Below, in pieces: positions 33,277 through 42,482 of a stretch of DNA of 64,000 nucleotides. How positions within the stretch are numbered: the stretch's first letter is position 1; each line of letters begins with the position of its first letter. Below the pieces are notes generated by a model. That model did not search any database, was not told the origin of the DNA, and saw nothing but the letters and a program-made list of their open reading frames with translations. This DNA comes from Streptomyces ruber. GTDB lineage: Bacteria > Actinomycetota > Actinomycetes > Streptomycetales > Streptomycetaceae. The position numbers and the translations under genes are program-made. The stretch covers positions 62,001 to 126,000 of the forward strand of contig NZ_BMQK01000013.1 of the NCBI RefSeq assembly GCF_014648075.1, given 5' to 3'.

Positions 33277-34167
33277 ATGGGACGGGTGGCATGGAGATGT
33301 ACGGGGCTGCGGTGGGGCGCCGCGGGGCCCGTGCTGGTCTGGGCAGGAGGGCGCGGGAGCGCTCTGCCACGGGGGAAGAGGGTCGCCTTTGGGGTGGTGA
33401 GGGAGAAGGCGCGGGCGTGTGTCGGCGCGCGGGGGAACTCGTGTCCGGTTCGGGCCGAGGTCTCGGGGCGGAGTACCGGGGCGCGATGTGATGAGTGTGC
33501 GCGGCTGGACCGGGCGCATTCCGTGGCCGCCGACACCATGACGGACGATCCGCGGCCGTACCACGTGTATCTGGCGTGGTTCGGGCCCGGAATGGTGAAG
33601 GTGGGGATCACCGCGGTCGAGCGCGGGCACGCCCGGCTGCTGGAGCAGGGGGCCGTCTGTTTCAGCTGGCTGGGGCGCGGGCCGCTGATGGCCGCGCGGC
33701 GGACCGAGGAGGTGCTGCGAGCCGCGCTCCGGGTGCCGGACAGGATTCCGTACGCCGAGAAGAGGGCCGTACGGGCAGCCTTGCCGGCGGTGGGGGAGCG
33801 GGGAGCGGAGCTGGTGGAGCTGCACGGACGGGCGGTGGCGCTCGACGGCTGGCCGGAGTCGCTGGAGCGGTTGCCGTGCCTGCCGGTGGATCACGGCGAG
33901 GTGTTCGGGCTGGGCGCCCTGCGGAGCGTCGACGGGGTGGTGGGCGAGCTGGTCGCGGGCGGGGTCGTGGGCGGTGAGGTGCTCGCGGTCGCCGGGCCGG
34001 ATGTCCATCTGGCCACCGGGCGCGGGGCCGTCGTCCTCGACACGCGGCTGATGACCGGGTGGGAGCTGACCGCGGTCGAGGGGAGCGACCGGGACGTCCG
34101 GGACGTACTCACCGTGCCCGTACGTGCCCTGGGAGGGGACGGAAGCGTCCAGCAGGGGCTCTTCTGA
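33277..34167 (+). CDS. DUF2797 family protein
   Basis: About 296 residues. Basic Trp/Cys-rich start (WRCTGLRW), Cys-containing NSCPVRAE and GARCDECARLDRAH, then a GIY-YIG-like stretch (YHVYLAWFGPGMVKVGITAVERGHARLLEQGA) typical of DUF2797. The zinc-ribbon plus GIY-YIG-like arrangement suggests nucleic-acid binding; activity is unknown. ATG at 33277 was chosen because TAGTCT at 33263-33268 lies 8 nt before it (leaderless geometry). In-frame GTGs at 33241 and just after are alternatives. Confidence 0.8.
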   Translation: MGRVAWRCTGLRWGAAGPVLVWAGGRGSALPRGKRVAFGVVREKARACVGARGNSCPVRAEVSGRSTGARCDECARLDRAHSVAADTMTDDPRPYHVYLAWFGPGMVKVGITAVERGHARLLEQGAVCFSWLGRGPLMAARRTEEVLRAALRVPDRIPYAEKRAVRAALPAVGERGAELVELHGRAVALDGWPESLERLPCLPVDHGEVFGLGALRSVDGVVGELVAGGVVGGEVLAVAGPDVHLATGRGAVVLDTRLMTGWELTAVEGSDRDVRDVLTVPVRALGGDGSVQQGLF

Positions 34168-34460
34168 GGGTGGCGAAGGGCAGGGCGAAGGGCAGGGCGG
34201 GGGCGGCAGGAACCGGGGAGGGGTGGGAGGGAGGAGGGGAGGCGGTGCAGTCGGTGGAGGGAATCGGAGGAAGTCGGGGCGTGCGGCGGCTCGGGCTGCC
34301 CGGGGCACCCGCCGCCACCGCCCCCGCTCCCCGACCTTTCCAGCCCCACCGCCCCGGCAGACCGTTCCCAGCAGTTGCCTGAGAGGCGCCTGCGTGTTTC
34401 TCAGGGAAATCACAGGTTGTCGAAAGGGGGCTCTCAGAGGGGGGCGACAGGGTGTGCGGC
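34168..34460. promoter_or_regulatory. Upstream region of the two-component operon
   Basis: About 290 bp. Close to the response-regulator start are three related CTCAG elements: an inverted pair CCTGAGA (34378-34384) and TCTCAGG (34399-34405), and a third CTCTCAGAGG near 34430. They may be autoregulatory binding sites. The first 150 bp are purine-rich with no credible gene. Confidence 0.45.
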
Positions 34461-35210
34461 ATGGCCACGACCTCGCCCCAGGGGCGCACCGAACTGCTGA
34501 GGCCGGACGGGAGCCCCGTCCGAGTGCTTGTGGTGGACGACGAGCTGTCGATCACCGAACTGCTGTCCATGGCCCTCCGTTACGAGGGCTGGCAGATCCG
34601 CACGGCGGGGGACGGGCAGGGAGCGCTCCGGACGGCGCGCGAGCTCCGGCCCGACGCCGTCGTGCTGGACATGATGCTGCCGGACATGGACGGGCTGAGC
34701 GTGCTCGGGCGGCTGCGGCGTGAGCTGCCCGACGTGCCCGTGCTGTTCCTGACCGCCAAGGACGCGGTCGAGGACCGTATCGCGGGACTGACCGCCGGCG
34801 GGGACGACTACGTGACGAAGCCGTTCAGCCTGGAGGAGGTCGTCGCGCGGCTGCGCGGGCTGATCCGGCGGTCCGGTGCCGCGGACCGGCGCTCCGACTC
34901 CGTGCTGGTCGTCGGGGACCTCATGCTGGACGAGGACAGCCACGAGGTGTCGCGGGGCGGGGACAACATCCACCTCACGGCCACCGAGTTCGAACTGCTG
35001 CGGTTCCTGATGCGCAACCCGCGGCGCGTGCTCAGCAAGGCGCAGATCCTCGACCGTGTGTGGTCGTACGACTTCGGCGGCCAGGCCAACGTGGTCGAGC
35101 TCTACATCTCGTATCTGCGCCGGAAGATCGACGCGGGCCGGGAGCCGATGATCCACACGCGGCGCGGCGCCGGTTACCTGATCAAGGCCGCAGTGCCCGC
35201 CGCCGCATGA
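34461..35210 (+). CDS. OmpR/PhoB-type response regulator
   Basis: 249 residues. Receiver domain at about 20-135 (VRVLVVDDELSITELLSMAL with the acidic pair, phosphoacceptor Asp in AVVLDMMLPDMDG, Thr/Lys in FLTAKDA and VTKPFS) and a winged-helix output domain at about 150-245 (LTATEFELLRFLMRNPRRVLS cut short, VVELYISYLRRKID, HTRRGAGYLI). Its stop overlaps the kinase start (ATGA), so the pair is coupled. ATG at 34461; a GTG three codons upstream is possible. Confidence 0.94.
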   Translation: MATTSPQGRTELLRPDGSPVRVLVVDDELSITELLSMALRYEGWQIRTAGDGQGALRTARELRPDAVVLDMMLPDMDGLSVLGRLRRELPDVPVLFLTAKDAVEDRIAGLTAGGDDYVTKPFSLEEVVARLRGLIRRSGAADRRSDSVLVVGDLMLDEDSHEVSRGGDNIHLTATEFELLRFLMRNPRRVLSKAQILDRVWSYDFGGQANVVELYISYLRRKIDAGREPMIHTRRGAGYLIKAAVPAAA

Positions 35211-36859
35211 GCGGACGGCGACGGCCGCGGACGCAGGACCGGGCGCAGGGGCGACGGCAACCGCGCACGCTGCGAACGCGGCTCGTCGTCGCGTCCATGG
35301 TGCTGATCGCCGTGGTGTGCGCGGTGATCGGCACGGTGACGACCCTCGCGTTGCGGTCGCACCTGTACGAGCAACTGGACGGGAAGCTGAGAGAGGTCGC
35401 CGCGGCGGTGCGCGCGTCGGGCCCGCCCGGCCAGACGCAGGACGGGCTCCGGGGGCCCGGCGCCGAGCCGCTCGACATCGCCGGCTTCGTCACCCGCGGC
35501 CCGCTGCCCGGCCGTACCATCGCGGCGCGGGTGGAGGACGGCACCGTCACCGACGCCCAGTACGGCGACAAGTCCGACGCCTACGAGATGAGCGCCGAGG
35601 AGCTCGACGAGACCCAGATCTCCGTGCTCGGCGCCGTCGCCCGGGACGGGGCCGCGCACACCGTAGACCTCCCCGGCCTCGGCGAGTACCGCGTCACGTA
35701 CACGACCGGCCCCAACGGTGACTACTACGTCGCCGTCCCGACCACGGACGTCGACAACACCGTCAACACCCTCGTCGTCGTCGAGGCCAGCGTCACCGCG
35801 GCCGGTCTCATCGCCGCCGGTATCGCGGGCTCGGTCCTCGTCGGGGTCGCCACGCGCCCGCTGCGCAAGGTCGCCGCCACCGCCACCCGGGTGTCCGAGA
35901 TCCCGCTGCACTGCGGCGAGGTCGTCCTCAACGAGCGCGTCCCCGAGTCCGAGACCGATCCGCACACGGAGGTCGGGCAGGTCGGTGCGGCCCTCAACCG
36001 CCTGCTCGACCATGTGCACGGCGCCCTGCACGCGCGGCAGCAGAGCGAGATGCGGGTACGGCAGTTCGTCGCCGACGCGAGTCACGAGCTGCGCACCCCG
36101 CTGGCCTCGATCCGCGGGTACGCCGAGCTGACGCGACGCGGCCGGGAGGAGATCGGCCCCGACACGCGGCACGCCCTCACCCGCATCGAGTCCGAGTCCG
36201 GACGGATGACGCTGCTCGTGGAGGATCTGCTGCTGCTCGCGCGGCTCGACGCCGGCCGGCCGCTCCGGTTCGCGCACACGGACCTCGTGCCGCTCGTCGT
36301 GGACACCGTCAGCGACGCGCGCGCGGCCGGCCGCGGCCACACCTGGCGGCTCGACCTGCCCGACGAGCCCGCGCCGGTCGCGGCGGACGCGGCCCGGCTG
36401 CAACAGGTCCTCGTCAACCTGCTCGCCAACGCCCGTACGCACACACCACCCGGTACGACGGTCACCGCGCGGGTGCGGCACAGCGGGCCGTGGCTGTGCG
36501 TGGACGTCGAGGACAACGGGCAGGGCATCCCGCCCGAGCTGCTCCCGCATGTCTTCGAACGGTTCGCGCGCGGCGACTCCGCGCGCTCCCGCACCACCGG
36601 TTCGACCGGTCTCGGGCTCGCGATCGTGCAGGCCGTCGCCGCGGCGCACGGCGGTGCGGTGACCGTCGACAGCGTGCCCGGGCGGACCGTGTTCACGGTG
36701 CACCTGCCCGCGCTCGCCGTGCGGTGGCCCGAGCTCGGCGGCTCCCCGCGCGACCCCGGCCCCGGCCCCGCGTACGGCCGTGCGACGCCCGGAACATACC
36801 GGCAACCGGACTCACAGGCGCACCACAGTTCGACCACATGGGCACAACAGGGGGTCTGA
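35207..36859 (+). CDS. Membrane sensor histidine kinase
   Basis: 550 residues. TM1 at about 24-48, an extracytoplasmic domain of about 135 residues, TM2 at about 188-212, HAMP (about 213-270), HisKA (ADASHELRTPLASIRGYAEL, His near 295) and HATPase (NLLANARTH, DVEDNGQGIPPEL, GSTGLGLAIVQAV). The final 60 residues are Pro/Gly-rich and dispensable-looking. It phosphorylates the regulator encoded just upstream. The sensed signal is unknown; the operon partners suggest envelope status. Confidence 0.94.
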   Translation: MSGRRRPRTQDRAQGRRQPRTLRTRLVVASMVLIAVVCAVIGTVTTLALRSHLYEQLDGKLREVAAAVRASGPPGQTQDGLRGPGAEPLDIAGFVTRGPLPGRTIAARVEDGTVTDAQYGDKSDAYEMSAEELDETQISVLGAVARDGAAHTVDLPGLGEYRVTYTTGPNGDYYVAVPTTDVDNTVNTLVVVEASVTAAGLIAAGIAGSVLVGVATRPLRKVAATATRVSEIPLHCGEVVLNERVPESETDPHTEVGQVGAALNRLLDHVHGALHARQQSEMRVRQFVADASHELRTPLASIRGYAELTRRGREEIGPDTRHALTRIESESGRMTLLVEDLLLLARLDAGRPLRFAHTDLVPLVVDTVSDARAAGRGHTWRLDLPDEPAPVAADAARLQQVLVNLLANARTHTPPGTTVTARVRHSGPWLCVDVEDNGQGIPPELLPHVFERFARGDSARSRTTGSTGLGLAIVQAVAAAHGGAVTVDSVPGRTVFTVHLPALAVRWPELGGSPRDPGPGPAYGRATPGTYRQPDSQAHHSSTTWAQQGV

Positions 36860-36873
36860 CGAGGGTTCGTGCC

Positions 36874-38382
36874 ATGCGAACCGACTCTTCCCCCGGCTCC
36901 CTGCCGGCGCGGGAGCACCTCCCGGCCGGACACGCCGCGACGCCTGTCCTGGACGTAGTGATCCCCGTCTACAACGAGGAGAAGGACCTCCGGCCGTGCG
37001 TCCTCCGACTGCACGAACACCTCGCGCGCACCTTCCCGTACGCGTTCCGCATCACGATCGCGGACAACGCGTCCACGGACACCACCCCGCAGGTGGCCGC
37101 GCGGCTGGAGGCGGAGCTTGCGGAGGTCACCTCCTTCCGCCTTGAGCAGAAGGGGCGCGGGCGGGCGCTCAGGACGGTGTGGTCCGCCTCCGACGCGCCC
37201 GTCCTCGCCTACATGGACGTCGACCTGTCCACCGACCTCAACGCACTGCTGCCGCTGGTGGCCCCGCTGATCTCCGCCCACTCCGACCTGGCGATCGGCT
37301 CCCGGCTCGCCCGGACCTCCCGCGTGGTGCGCGGCCCCAAGCGGGAGTTCATCAGCCGCGCGTACAACCTGATCCTGCGGGGCTCGCTGCAGGCCCGTTT
37401 CTCCGACGCGCAGTGCGGCTTCAAGGCGATCCGCCGTGACGTCGCCCAGGTGCTGCTGCCGCTGGTGGAGGACACCGGCTGGTTCTTCGACACGGAGCTG
37501 CTGGTGCTCGCCGAGCGTGCGGACCTGCGCATCCACGAGGTGCCGGTCGACTGGGTCGACGACCCCGACTCGACGGTGCACATCGTGAAGACCGCGACCG
37601 ACGACCTCATGGGGGTGTGGCGGGTGGGCAAGGCGCTGGCCACCGGTTCGCTGCCGCTGGACCGGCTCGCCCGGCCCTTCGGGGACGACCCGCGCGACCG
37701 CGAGATCGAGGACGTACCGCGCGGCCTCGCCCGCCAGCTCGTGGGGTTCGCCGCCGTGGGTGTCCTGTCGACGCTCCTCTACCTGCTGCTCTACAGCGTC
37801 TTCCGGACGTTCTCGGGCTCGCAGCCGGCCAACGCGCTCGCCCTGCTCGTCTCGGCGGTCGCCAACACGGCGGCGAACCGGCGCCTGACCTTCGGGGTGC
37901 GCGGCCGGGACCGTGCCGTGCGGCACCAGGCGCAGGGCCTGGTGGTGTTCGGCATCGGACTCGCGCTCACCAGCGGGTCGCTCGCCGCGCTCAACGCCGC
38001 GTCGAGCAGCCCCGCGCACTCCACGGAACTGGCCGCCCTCATCGCCGCCAACCTCGCGGCGACCGTGCTGCGGTTCCTGCTCTTCCGGGCCTGGGTGTTC
38101 CCGGACCGGCGCGGGGACGCCTCCGGCGCGTCGTACGAGGTCAGCGCACCCCAGCAGGCGACGGCGCACCCGCCGTCGTACCCGACGGGGGCGCACGCCA
38201 CCACGCACCGGCGCATCACCGATCCGCGCACCACCAACTCGCCCGCCACCAACCTGCCCACCATCGACCCGCACAACGAGTTCCGCGCCGGTGACGCCGC
38301 GGACCGCACCTGGGGGGACGCGACCGAACGGCTGCAGCCGGTGCGTCCGCACGACGAGCACGATGCGAGGAACCCGCGATGA
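36874..38382 (+). CDS. GT2 glycosyltransferase fused to GtrA-like membrane domain
   Basis: 502 residues. GT-A catalytic domain at about 25-245 (LDVVIPVYNEEKDL, IADNASTDTTPQVA, and DxD in AYMDVDLSTD, QCGFKAIRRDVAQ). It is followed by four hydrophobic helices at about 290-410 like GtrA flippase proteins (QLVGFAAVGVLSTLLYLLLY, NTAANRRLTFG), then an 80-residue Thr/Pro/His-rich tail. It probably makes and flips polyprenyl-phosphate sugar. ATG 14 bp after the kinase stop; its stop overlaps the next ATG (ATGA), so the four genes likely form one operon. Confidence 0.9.
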   Translation: MRTDSSPGSLPAREHLPAGHAATPVLDVVIPVYNEEKDLRPCVLRLHEHLARTFPYAFRITIADNASTDTTPQVAARLEAELAEVTSFRLEQKGRGRALRTVWSASDAPVLAYMDVDLSTDLNALLPLVAPLISAHSDLAIGSRLARTSRVVRGPKREFISRAYNLILRGSLQARFSDAQCGFKAIRRDVAQVLLPLVEDTGWFFDTELLVLAERADLRIHEVPVDWVDDPDSTVHIVKTATDDLMGVWRVGKALATGSLPLDRLARPFGDDPRDREIEDVPRGLARQLVGFAAVGVLSTLLYLLLYSVFRTFSGSQPANALALLVSAVANTAANRRLTFGVRGRDRAVRHQAQGLVVFGIGLALTSGSLAALNAASSSPAHSTELAALIAANLAATVLRFLLFRAWVFPDRRGDASGASYEVSAPQQATAHPPSYPTGAHATTHRRITDPRTTNSPATNLPTIDPHNEFRAGDAADRTWGDATERLQPVRPHDEHDARNPR

Positions 38383-40628
38383 CGACCCATTCCGACACGA
38401 CCCACCAGGAGGGCGCGGGCCTCGCCTGGGGCCCACCGCCCGCCCCACCGGCGGGCGACGAAAGCGCCGGTGAGCCCAGGCAGCCGCTGGTGCGCCGTGC
38501 GTGGCGGGGCCGGCCCGAGGACCCGAGCTGGGTACGCCCCGTCTTCCTCCTCACCCTGCTGGTGATCGGCGGCCTGTACACCTGGAACCTCTCGGCCTCC
38601 GGGTACGCCAACTCCTTCTACTCCGCGGCCGTGCAGGCGGGCAGCCAGTCCTGGAAGGCGTTCTTCTTCGGCTCGCTGGACGCCGCGAACGCCATCACCG
38701 TCGACAAGCCGCCGGCCTCGCTGTGGCCGATGGCGCTGTCGGTCAGGGTCTTCGGCCTGAACAGCTTCGCGATCCTGTTCCCGCAGGTCCTGATGGCCGT
38801 CGCCACGGCCGGTGTGCTCTGGGCCTCCGTACGCCGCCGGTTCGGCGCCGGGGCCGGGTTCCTCACCCTGGCGGCCTTCGCGCTCACCCCGGTCGCCGCG
38901 CTGATGTTCCGCTTCAACAACCCGGACGCGGCCCTCGCGCTGCTGATGGTCACCGCGGTGTACTGCACGCTCCGCGCGCTGGAGAAGGCGCGGACGAAGT
39001 GGCTGGTATGGGCGGGCGCCGCGATCGGCCTCGCCTTCCTGGTGAAGACCCTCCAGGCCTTCCTGATCCTGCCGGTGCTCGCGCTGGTGTACGTCGTCCT
39101 CGCGCCGGCACCCCTGAAGAAGCGCATCGGCCAGGTACTGCTCGCCGGTCTCGCGACGGTCGTCGCGGGCGGCTGGTGGGTGGCGATCGTCGAGCTGTGG
39201 CCGGCGTCCTCCCGGCCGTACATCGGCGGCTCGCAGGACAACTCCTTCCTGGAGCTGACCTTCGGCTACAACGGCCTCGGCCGCATCAACGGCGAGGAGA
39301 CCGGCAGCGTCGGCGGCGGTGGCGGTCCGGGCGGCGGTGGCGGCTGGGGCGAGACCGGCTGGGACCGCATGTTCGGCTCCAGCATCGGCGGCCAGATCTC
39401 CTGGCTGATCCCGGCGGCGCTGATCCTGCTCGTCGCCGCGCTGGTGCTGCTGCGGAAGACCGGACGGACCGACACCGCCCGCGCCGCGTTCCTGCTCTGG
39501 GGCGGCTCGCTGCTGATCACCATGGCGATCTTCAGCTTCATGCAGGGCATCTTCCACGAGTACTACACCGTGGCCCTCGCCCCCTACATCGCACCGCTGA
39601 CCGGCATGGGCACCGCCCTGCTGTGGCGGGAGCGCGGCCGGGCCCGGGCGGCGCTGACGCTGGCGGGCGCCGTGACGGCGACCGCGGCCTGGGGGTACGT
39701 CCTGCTCGACCGGTCCTCCGGCTACGTGCCCTGGGTGAAGTGGGTCGTGCTGGTCGGCGGTCTCGCCGCCGCGCTGGGTCTGGTCTTCGTCGCGAAGCTC
39801 GGTCGCCGGCTGGTCCTCGCTGTCGCGGCGCTGGGTGTCGTCGCCTCGCTCGCCGGTCCGACGGCGTACACCCTGACGACTCTGAACGAGGGTCACAGCG
39901 GCTCCATCGTCACGGCCGGACCGGCCGTCTCGGGCGGCCGCGGCGGCCCGGGCGGCGGGGGTTTCCCGGGTGGCGGGGACGGCCCGGGCGGCGGTGGCTT
40001 CCCGGGCGGCGGCCAGAACCGGCAGGGTCAGGGCCAGGGGAACCAGCAGGACGGTCAGAACGGCCGGCCCCCGACGGGCGGCTTCGGCGGTGGCTTCCCT
40101 GGCGGCAACCAGAACCAGCAGGGGCAGCAGGGGCAGCAGGGGCAACAGGGCCAGGGCCAGCAGGGCCAGCAGGGCCAAGGCCAGGGCCAGCAGGGCGGCC
40201 CCGGCGGCCGGACCGGGGAAGGCCGCATGGGCGGCGGTATGGCCGGCGGCGGCATGGGCGGCCTGCTGAACGGCGCCGACGTCGACGACGAGGCCAAGGA
40301 GCTGCTGGAGAAGAACGCCGGTGACTACACCTGGGCCGCCGCGGCCATCGGCTCCCAGAACGCGGCGAGCTACCAGCTCTCCACCGGCGAGCCCGTCATG
40401 GCGATCGGCGGCTTCAACGGCACCGACCCGTCCCCGACGCCGGCCCAGTTCAAGGAGTACGTGGCGGAAGGGAAGATCCATTACTTCATCGCCGGCGGCA
40501 TGGGCGGTGGCGGCACGGGCGGCGACAGCAACACGTCCGCCCAGATCAGCGAGTGGGTCCAGGAGAACTTCGAGGAGGTCACGGCGGGCAGCGCCACCTT
40601 CTACGACCTGACCCGGCCGACGAGCTGA
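38379..40628 (+). CDS. GT39/ArnT-like (YkcA/YkcB-type) mannosyltransferase
   Basis: 749 residues, 11-13 hydrophobic segments (about 52-500), with the PMT/ArnT-like first loop acidic-Lys motif (NAITVDKPPASLWPMA) and RFNNPDAALALLMV. A Gly loop (SVGGGGGPGGGGGWG, about 308-325) interrupts the membrane part. After the last helix comes a 115-residue Gly/Gln/Asn-rich stretch (about 515-630), and then a conserved extracytoplasmic C-terminal domain (WAAAAIGSQNAASYQLSTGE, KIHYFIAGGMG). It would transfer sugars from polyprenyl donors to envelope acceptors. It is translationally coupled to the GT2 gene that may make the donor. Confidence 0.9.
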   Translation: MTTHSDTTHQEGAGLAWGPPPAPPAGDESAGEPRQPLVRRAWRGRPEDPSWVRPVFLLTLLVIGGLYTWNLSASGYANSFYSAAVQAGSQSWKAFFFGSLDAANAITVDKPPASLWPMALSVRVFGLNSFAILFPQVLMAVATAGVLWASVRRRFGAGAGFLTLAAFALTPVAALMFRFNNPDAALALLMVTAVYCTLRALEKARTKWLVWAGAAIGLAFLVKTLQAFLILPVLALVYVVLAPAPLKKRIGQVLLAGLATVVAGGWWVAIVELWPASSRPYIGGSQDNSFLELTFGYNGLGRINGEETGSVGGGGGPGGGGGWGETGWDRMFGSSIGGQISWLIPAALILLVAALVLLRKTGRTDTARAAFLLWGGSLLITMAIFSFMQGIFHEYYTVALAPYIAPLTGMGTALLWRERGRARAALTLAGAVTATAAWGYVLLDRSSGYVPWVKWVVLVGGLAAALGLVFVAKLGRRLVLAVAALGVVASLAGPTAYTLTTLNEGHSGSIVTAGPAVSGGRGGPGGGGFPGGGDGPGGGGFPGGGQNRQGQGQGNQQDGQNGRPPTGGFGGGFPGGNQNQQGQQGQQGQQGQGQQGQQGQGQGQQGGPGGRTGEGRMGGGMAGGGMGGLLNGADVDDEAKELLEKNAGDYTWAAAAIGSQNAASYQLSTGEPVMAIGGFNGTDPSPTPAQFKEYVAEGKIHYFIAGGMGGGGTGGDSNTSAQISEWVQENFEEVTAGSATFYDLTRPTS

Positions 40629-40643
40629 GCCGGTTTCCGTCGA

Positions 40644-40678
40644 GGCGGGGCCCGGGGTGACACGCCCAGGGCCCCGCC
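40644..40678. terminator. Terminator of the glycosyltransferase operon
   Basis: GGCGGGGCCC (40644-40653) pairs perfectly with 40669-40678 and is followed by CTTTCC on the plus strand, 16 bp past the stop codon. Confidence 0.75.
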
Positions 40679-40700
40679 CTTTCCGTCCTCCGCACAGCGC

Positions 40701-40717
40701 CTTGTACGGCGTACAAG
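40701..40717. promoter_or_regulatory. Palindromic operator/-35 region upstream of the MFS gene
   Basis: CTTGTACGGCGTACAAG is a perfect 7-bp inverted repeat with a 3-bp centre. Its TTGTAC could serve as a -35 with TACGGT (40726-40731) as -10 at 18 bp. The TetR gene two steps downstream is the obvious candidate to bind it. A related half-site TACGCTGTATA lies at about 40750-40760. Confidence 0.65.
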
Positions 40718-40781
40718 AGCTGGCCTACGGTAAGGGGGCAAGCCTTCCCATACGCTGTATAAGGATCCCGGAGGGGCACCC

Positions 40782-42416
40782 ATGCCGGCGCCGACGACCA
40801 CCGACACCCCGTCCGCCCACCAGGGACAACAAGGGCATCCGCGGCGCTGGCTGATCCTCGGCGTCATCTGCCTCGCCCAGCTCACCGTGCTGCTCGACAA
40901 CACCGTGCTGAACGTGGCGATCCCCTCCCTCACCCAGGAGCTGGGCGCCGCCACCGCCGACATCCAGTGGATGATCAACGCGTACTCGCTCGTGCTGTCC
41001 GGGCTGCTGCTCACCGCGGGATCCGCCGCCGACCGCTACGGGCGCAAGAAGATGCTGCTCACGGGCCTGGCCCTGTTCGGCGTCGGCTCGCTGGCCGCCG
41101 GACTCGCCGGGTCCACCGGCCAGTTGATCGCCGCACGGGCCGGCATGGGCGTCGGCGGCGCGCTGCTGCTCACCACCACCCTCGCCGTGGCGATGCAGGT
41201 CTTCGCGCCCGCCGAGCACCCCAAGGCCATCGGCATCTGGAGCGCGGTCAACGCCCTCGGCTTCGCCGCCGGCCCCCTGCTCGGCGGTTTCATGCTCGAG
41301 CACTTCCGGTGGGGCGCGATCTTCCTGATCAACCTGCCCGTGGTGGCCCTGGGCCTGGTGGCCGTGGTGGTGCTGGTACCCGAGTCGAGGAACCCCCGTG
41401 GTGACCGTCCCGACCTCCTGGGCGCGCTGCTGTCGACCGTCGGCATGGCCTCGCTCGTGTTCGCGATCATCTCCGGTCCCGAGCACGGCTGGACGTCCGG
41501 GCGGGTACTGGCGACCGCGGCCGTGGCGGTGGCCGTGCTGGCCGCCTTCGCGTACTGGGAGAACCGGGTCCCGTACCCCATGCTCGACATCGGCTTCTTC
41601 CGGAACCGTCAGTTCACGGGTGCGGTCGCCGGCGCCGTACTCATCACCTTCGGCATGGGCGGCGCGCTGTTCCTGCTGACGCAGCACCTGCAGTTCGTGC
41701 TCGGGTACGAGGCGCTGGAGGCCGGGCTGCGGATCGCCCCGCTGGCGCTCACGGTCGTCGTGCTCAACTTCTCGGGGCTGTCGGCGAAGTGGATGGCGAA
41801 ACTGGGGCTGCCGTTCTCGATCGCGGTGGGCATGGTGCTGATGTCGGGCGGACTCGTGGCGATCGCGACGCTGACGCGGCACGGGTACGCCGGCACGCTG
41901 CTCGGGCTGCTGCTCATCGGCGGAGGCTGCGCGATCGCGAACCCGGCCATGGCGCACGCCATCATGAGCGCGATCCCGCGGGAGAAGGCGGGCGTGGGCG
42001 CCGGTGTCAACGGCACGCTCGCCGAACTCGGCACCGGGCTGGGCGTGGCCGTGCTCGGCGCGGTCCTCAACTCGCGTTTCGCCGCGCTGGTTCCAGTGGC
42101 GGCGGCGAGCTCCCTGCCGGCGGCCCTGGCGGCGGCCGGCTCGGACGGGGAGCGCGAACGGATCACGGACGCGTTCTCCTCCGGGCTGGAGACGAGCCAG
42201 CTGGTGGGGGCGGTGGCCGTGCTGCTGGGTGGCCTGCTGGCGGCGGCGTTGCTACGGCGGGCCGGGCGGACGGAGCCGACGGAGCTGACGGCATCGACGG
42301 CATCGACGGCATCGACGGCATCGACGAAGTCGACGGAGCAGACGAAGTCGACGGAGCCGGAAGGTCCGGAAGATCCGGCGCACGGGCCGGATTCTCCCGT
42401 GGGCGCAGCGGGGTAA
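40782..42416 (+). CDS. MFS drug efflux transporter (DHA2, 14-TM)
   Basis: 544 residues. Motif A-like loop GSAADRYGRKKML, motif C region (NALGFAAGPLLGGFML), the DHA2 N-terminal LLDNTVLNVAIPSL and about 14 hydrophobic segments. It is probably a proton-driven exporter of cationic or hydrophobic drugs. The C-terminus ends with an in-frame nine-base repeat (near 42288-42325) encoding TAST repeats, a low-complexity cytoplasmic tail. It follows CGGAGGGGCACCC. A TetR gene starts 66 bp downstream on the same strand. Confidence 0.93.
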   Translation: MPAPTTTDTPSAHQGQQGHPRRWLILGVICLAQLTVLLDNTVLNVAIPSLTQELGAATADIQWMINAYSLVLSGLLLTAGSAADRYGRKKMLLTGLALFGVGSLAAGLAGSTGQLIAARAGMGVGGALLLTTTLAVAMQVFAPAEHPKAIGIWSAVNALGFAAGPLLGGFMLEHFRWGAIFLINLPVVALGLVAVVVLVPESRNPRGDRPDLLGALLSTVGMASLVFAIISGPEHGWTSGRVLATAAVAVAVLAAFAYWENRVPYPMLDIGFFRNRQFTGAVAGAVLITFGMGGALFLLTQHLQFVLGYEALEAGLRIAPLALTVVVLNFSGLSAKWMAKLGLPFSIAVGMVLMSGGLVAIATLTRHGYAGTLLGLLLIGGGCAIANPAMAHAIMSAIPREKAGVGAGVNGTLAELGTGLGVAVLGAVLNSRFAALVPVAAASSLPAALAAAGSDGERERITDAFSSGLETSQLVGAVAVLLGGLLAAALLRRAGRTEPTELTASTASTASTASTKSTEQTKSTEPEGPEDPAHGPDSPVGAAG

Positions 42417-42482
42417 GGGCCCACATAGCATCGATGGTCAGGACCGTAGCGGTTCGTGATGTGGTTCCGAGGAAGGTGCGCC

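Noticed and set aside
36082-40481. Long minus-strand frames opposite the kinase and glycosyltransferase genes
   Set aside because: They are antisense shadows of the operon at 35207-40628; the products are Arg/Gly/Val-rich with no recognisable motif.
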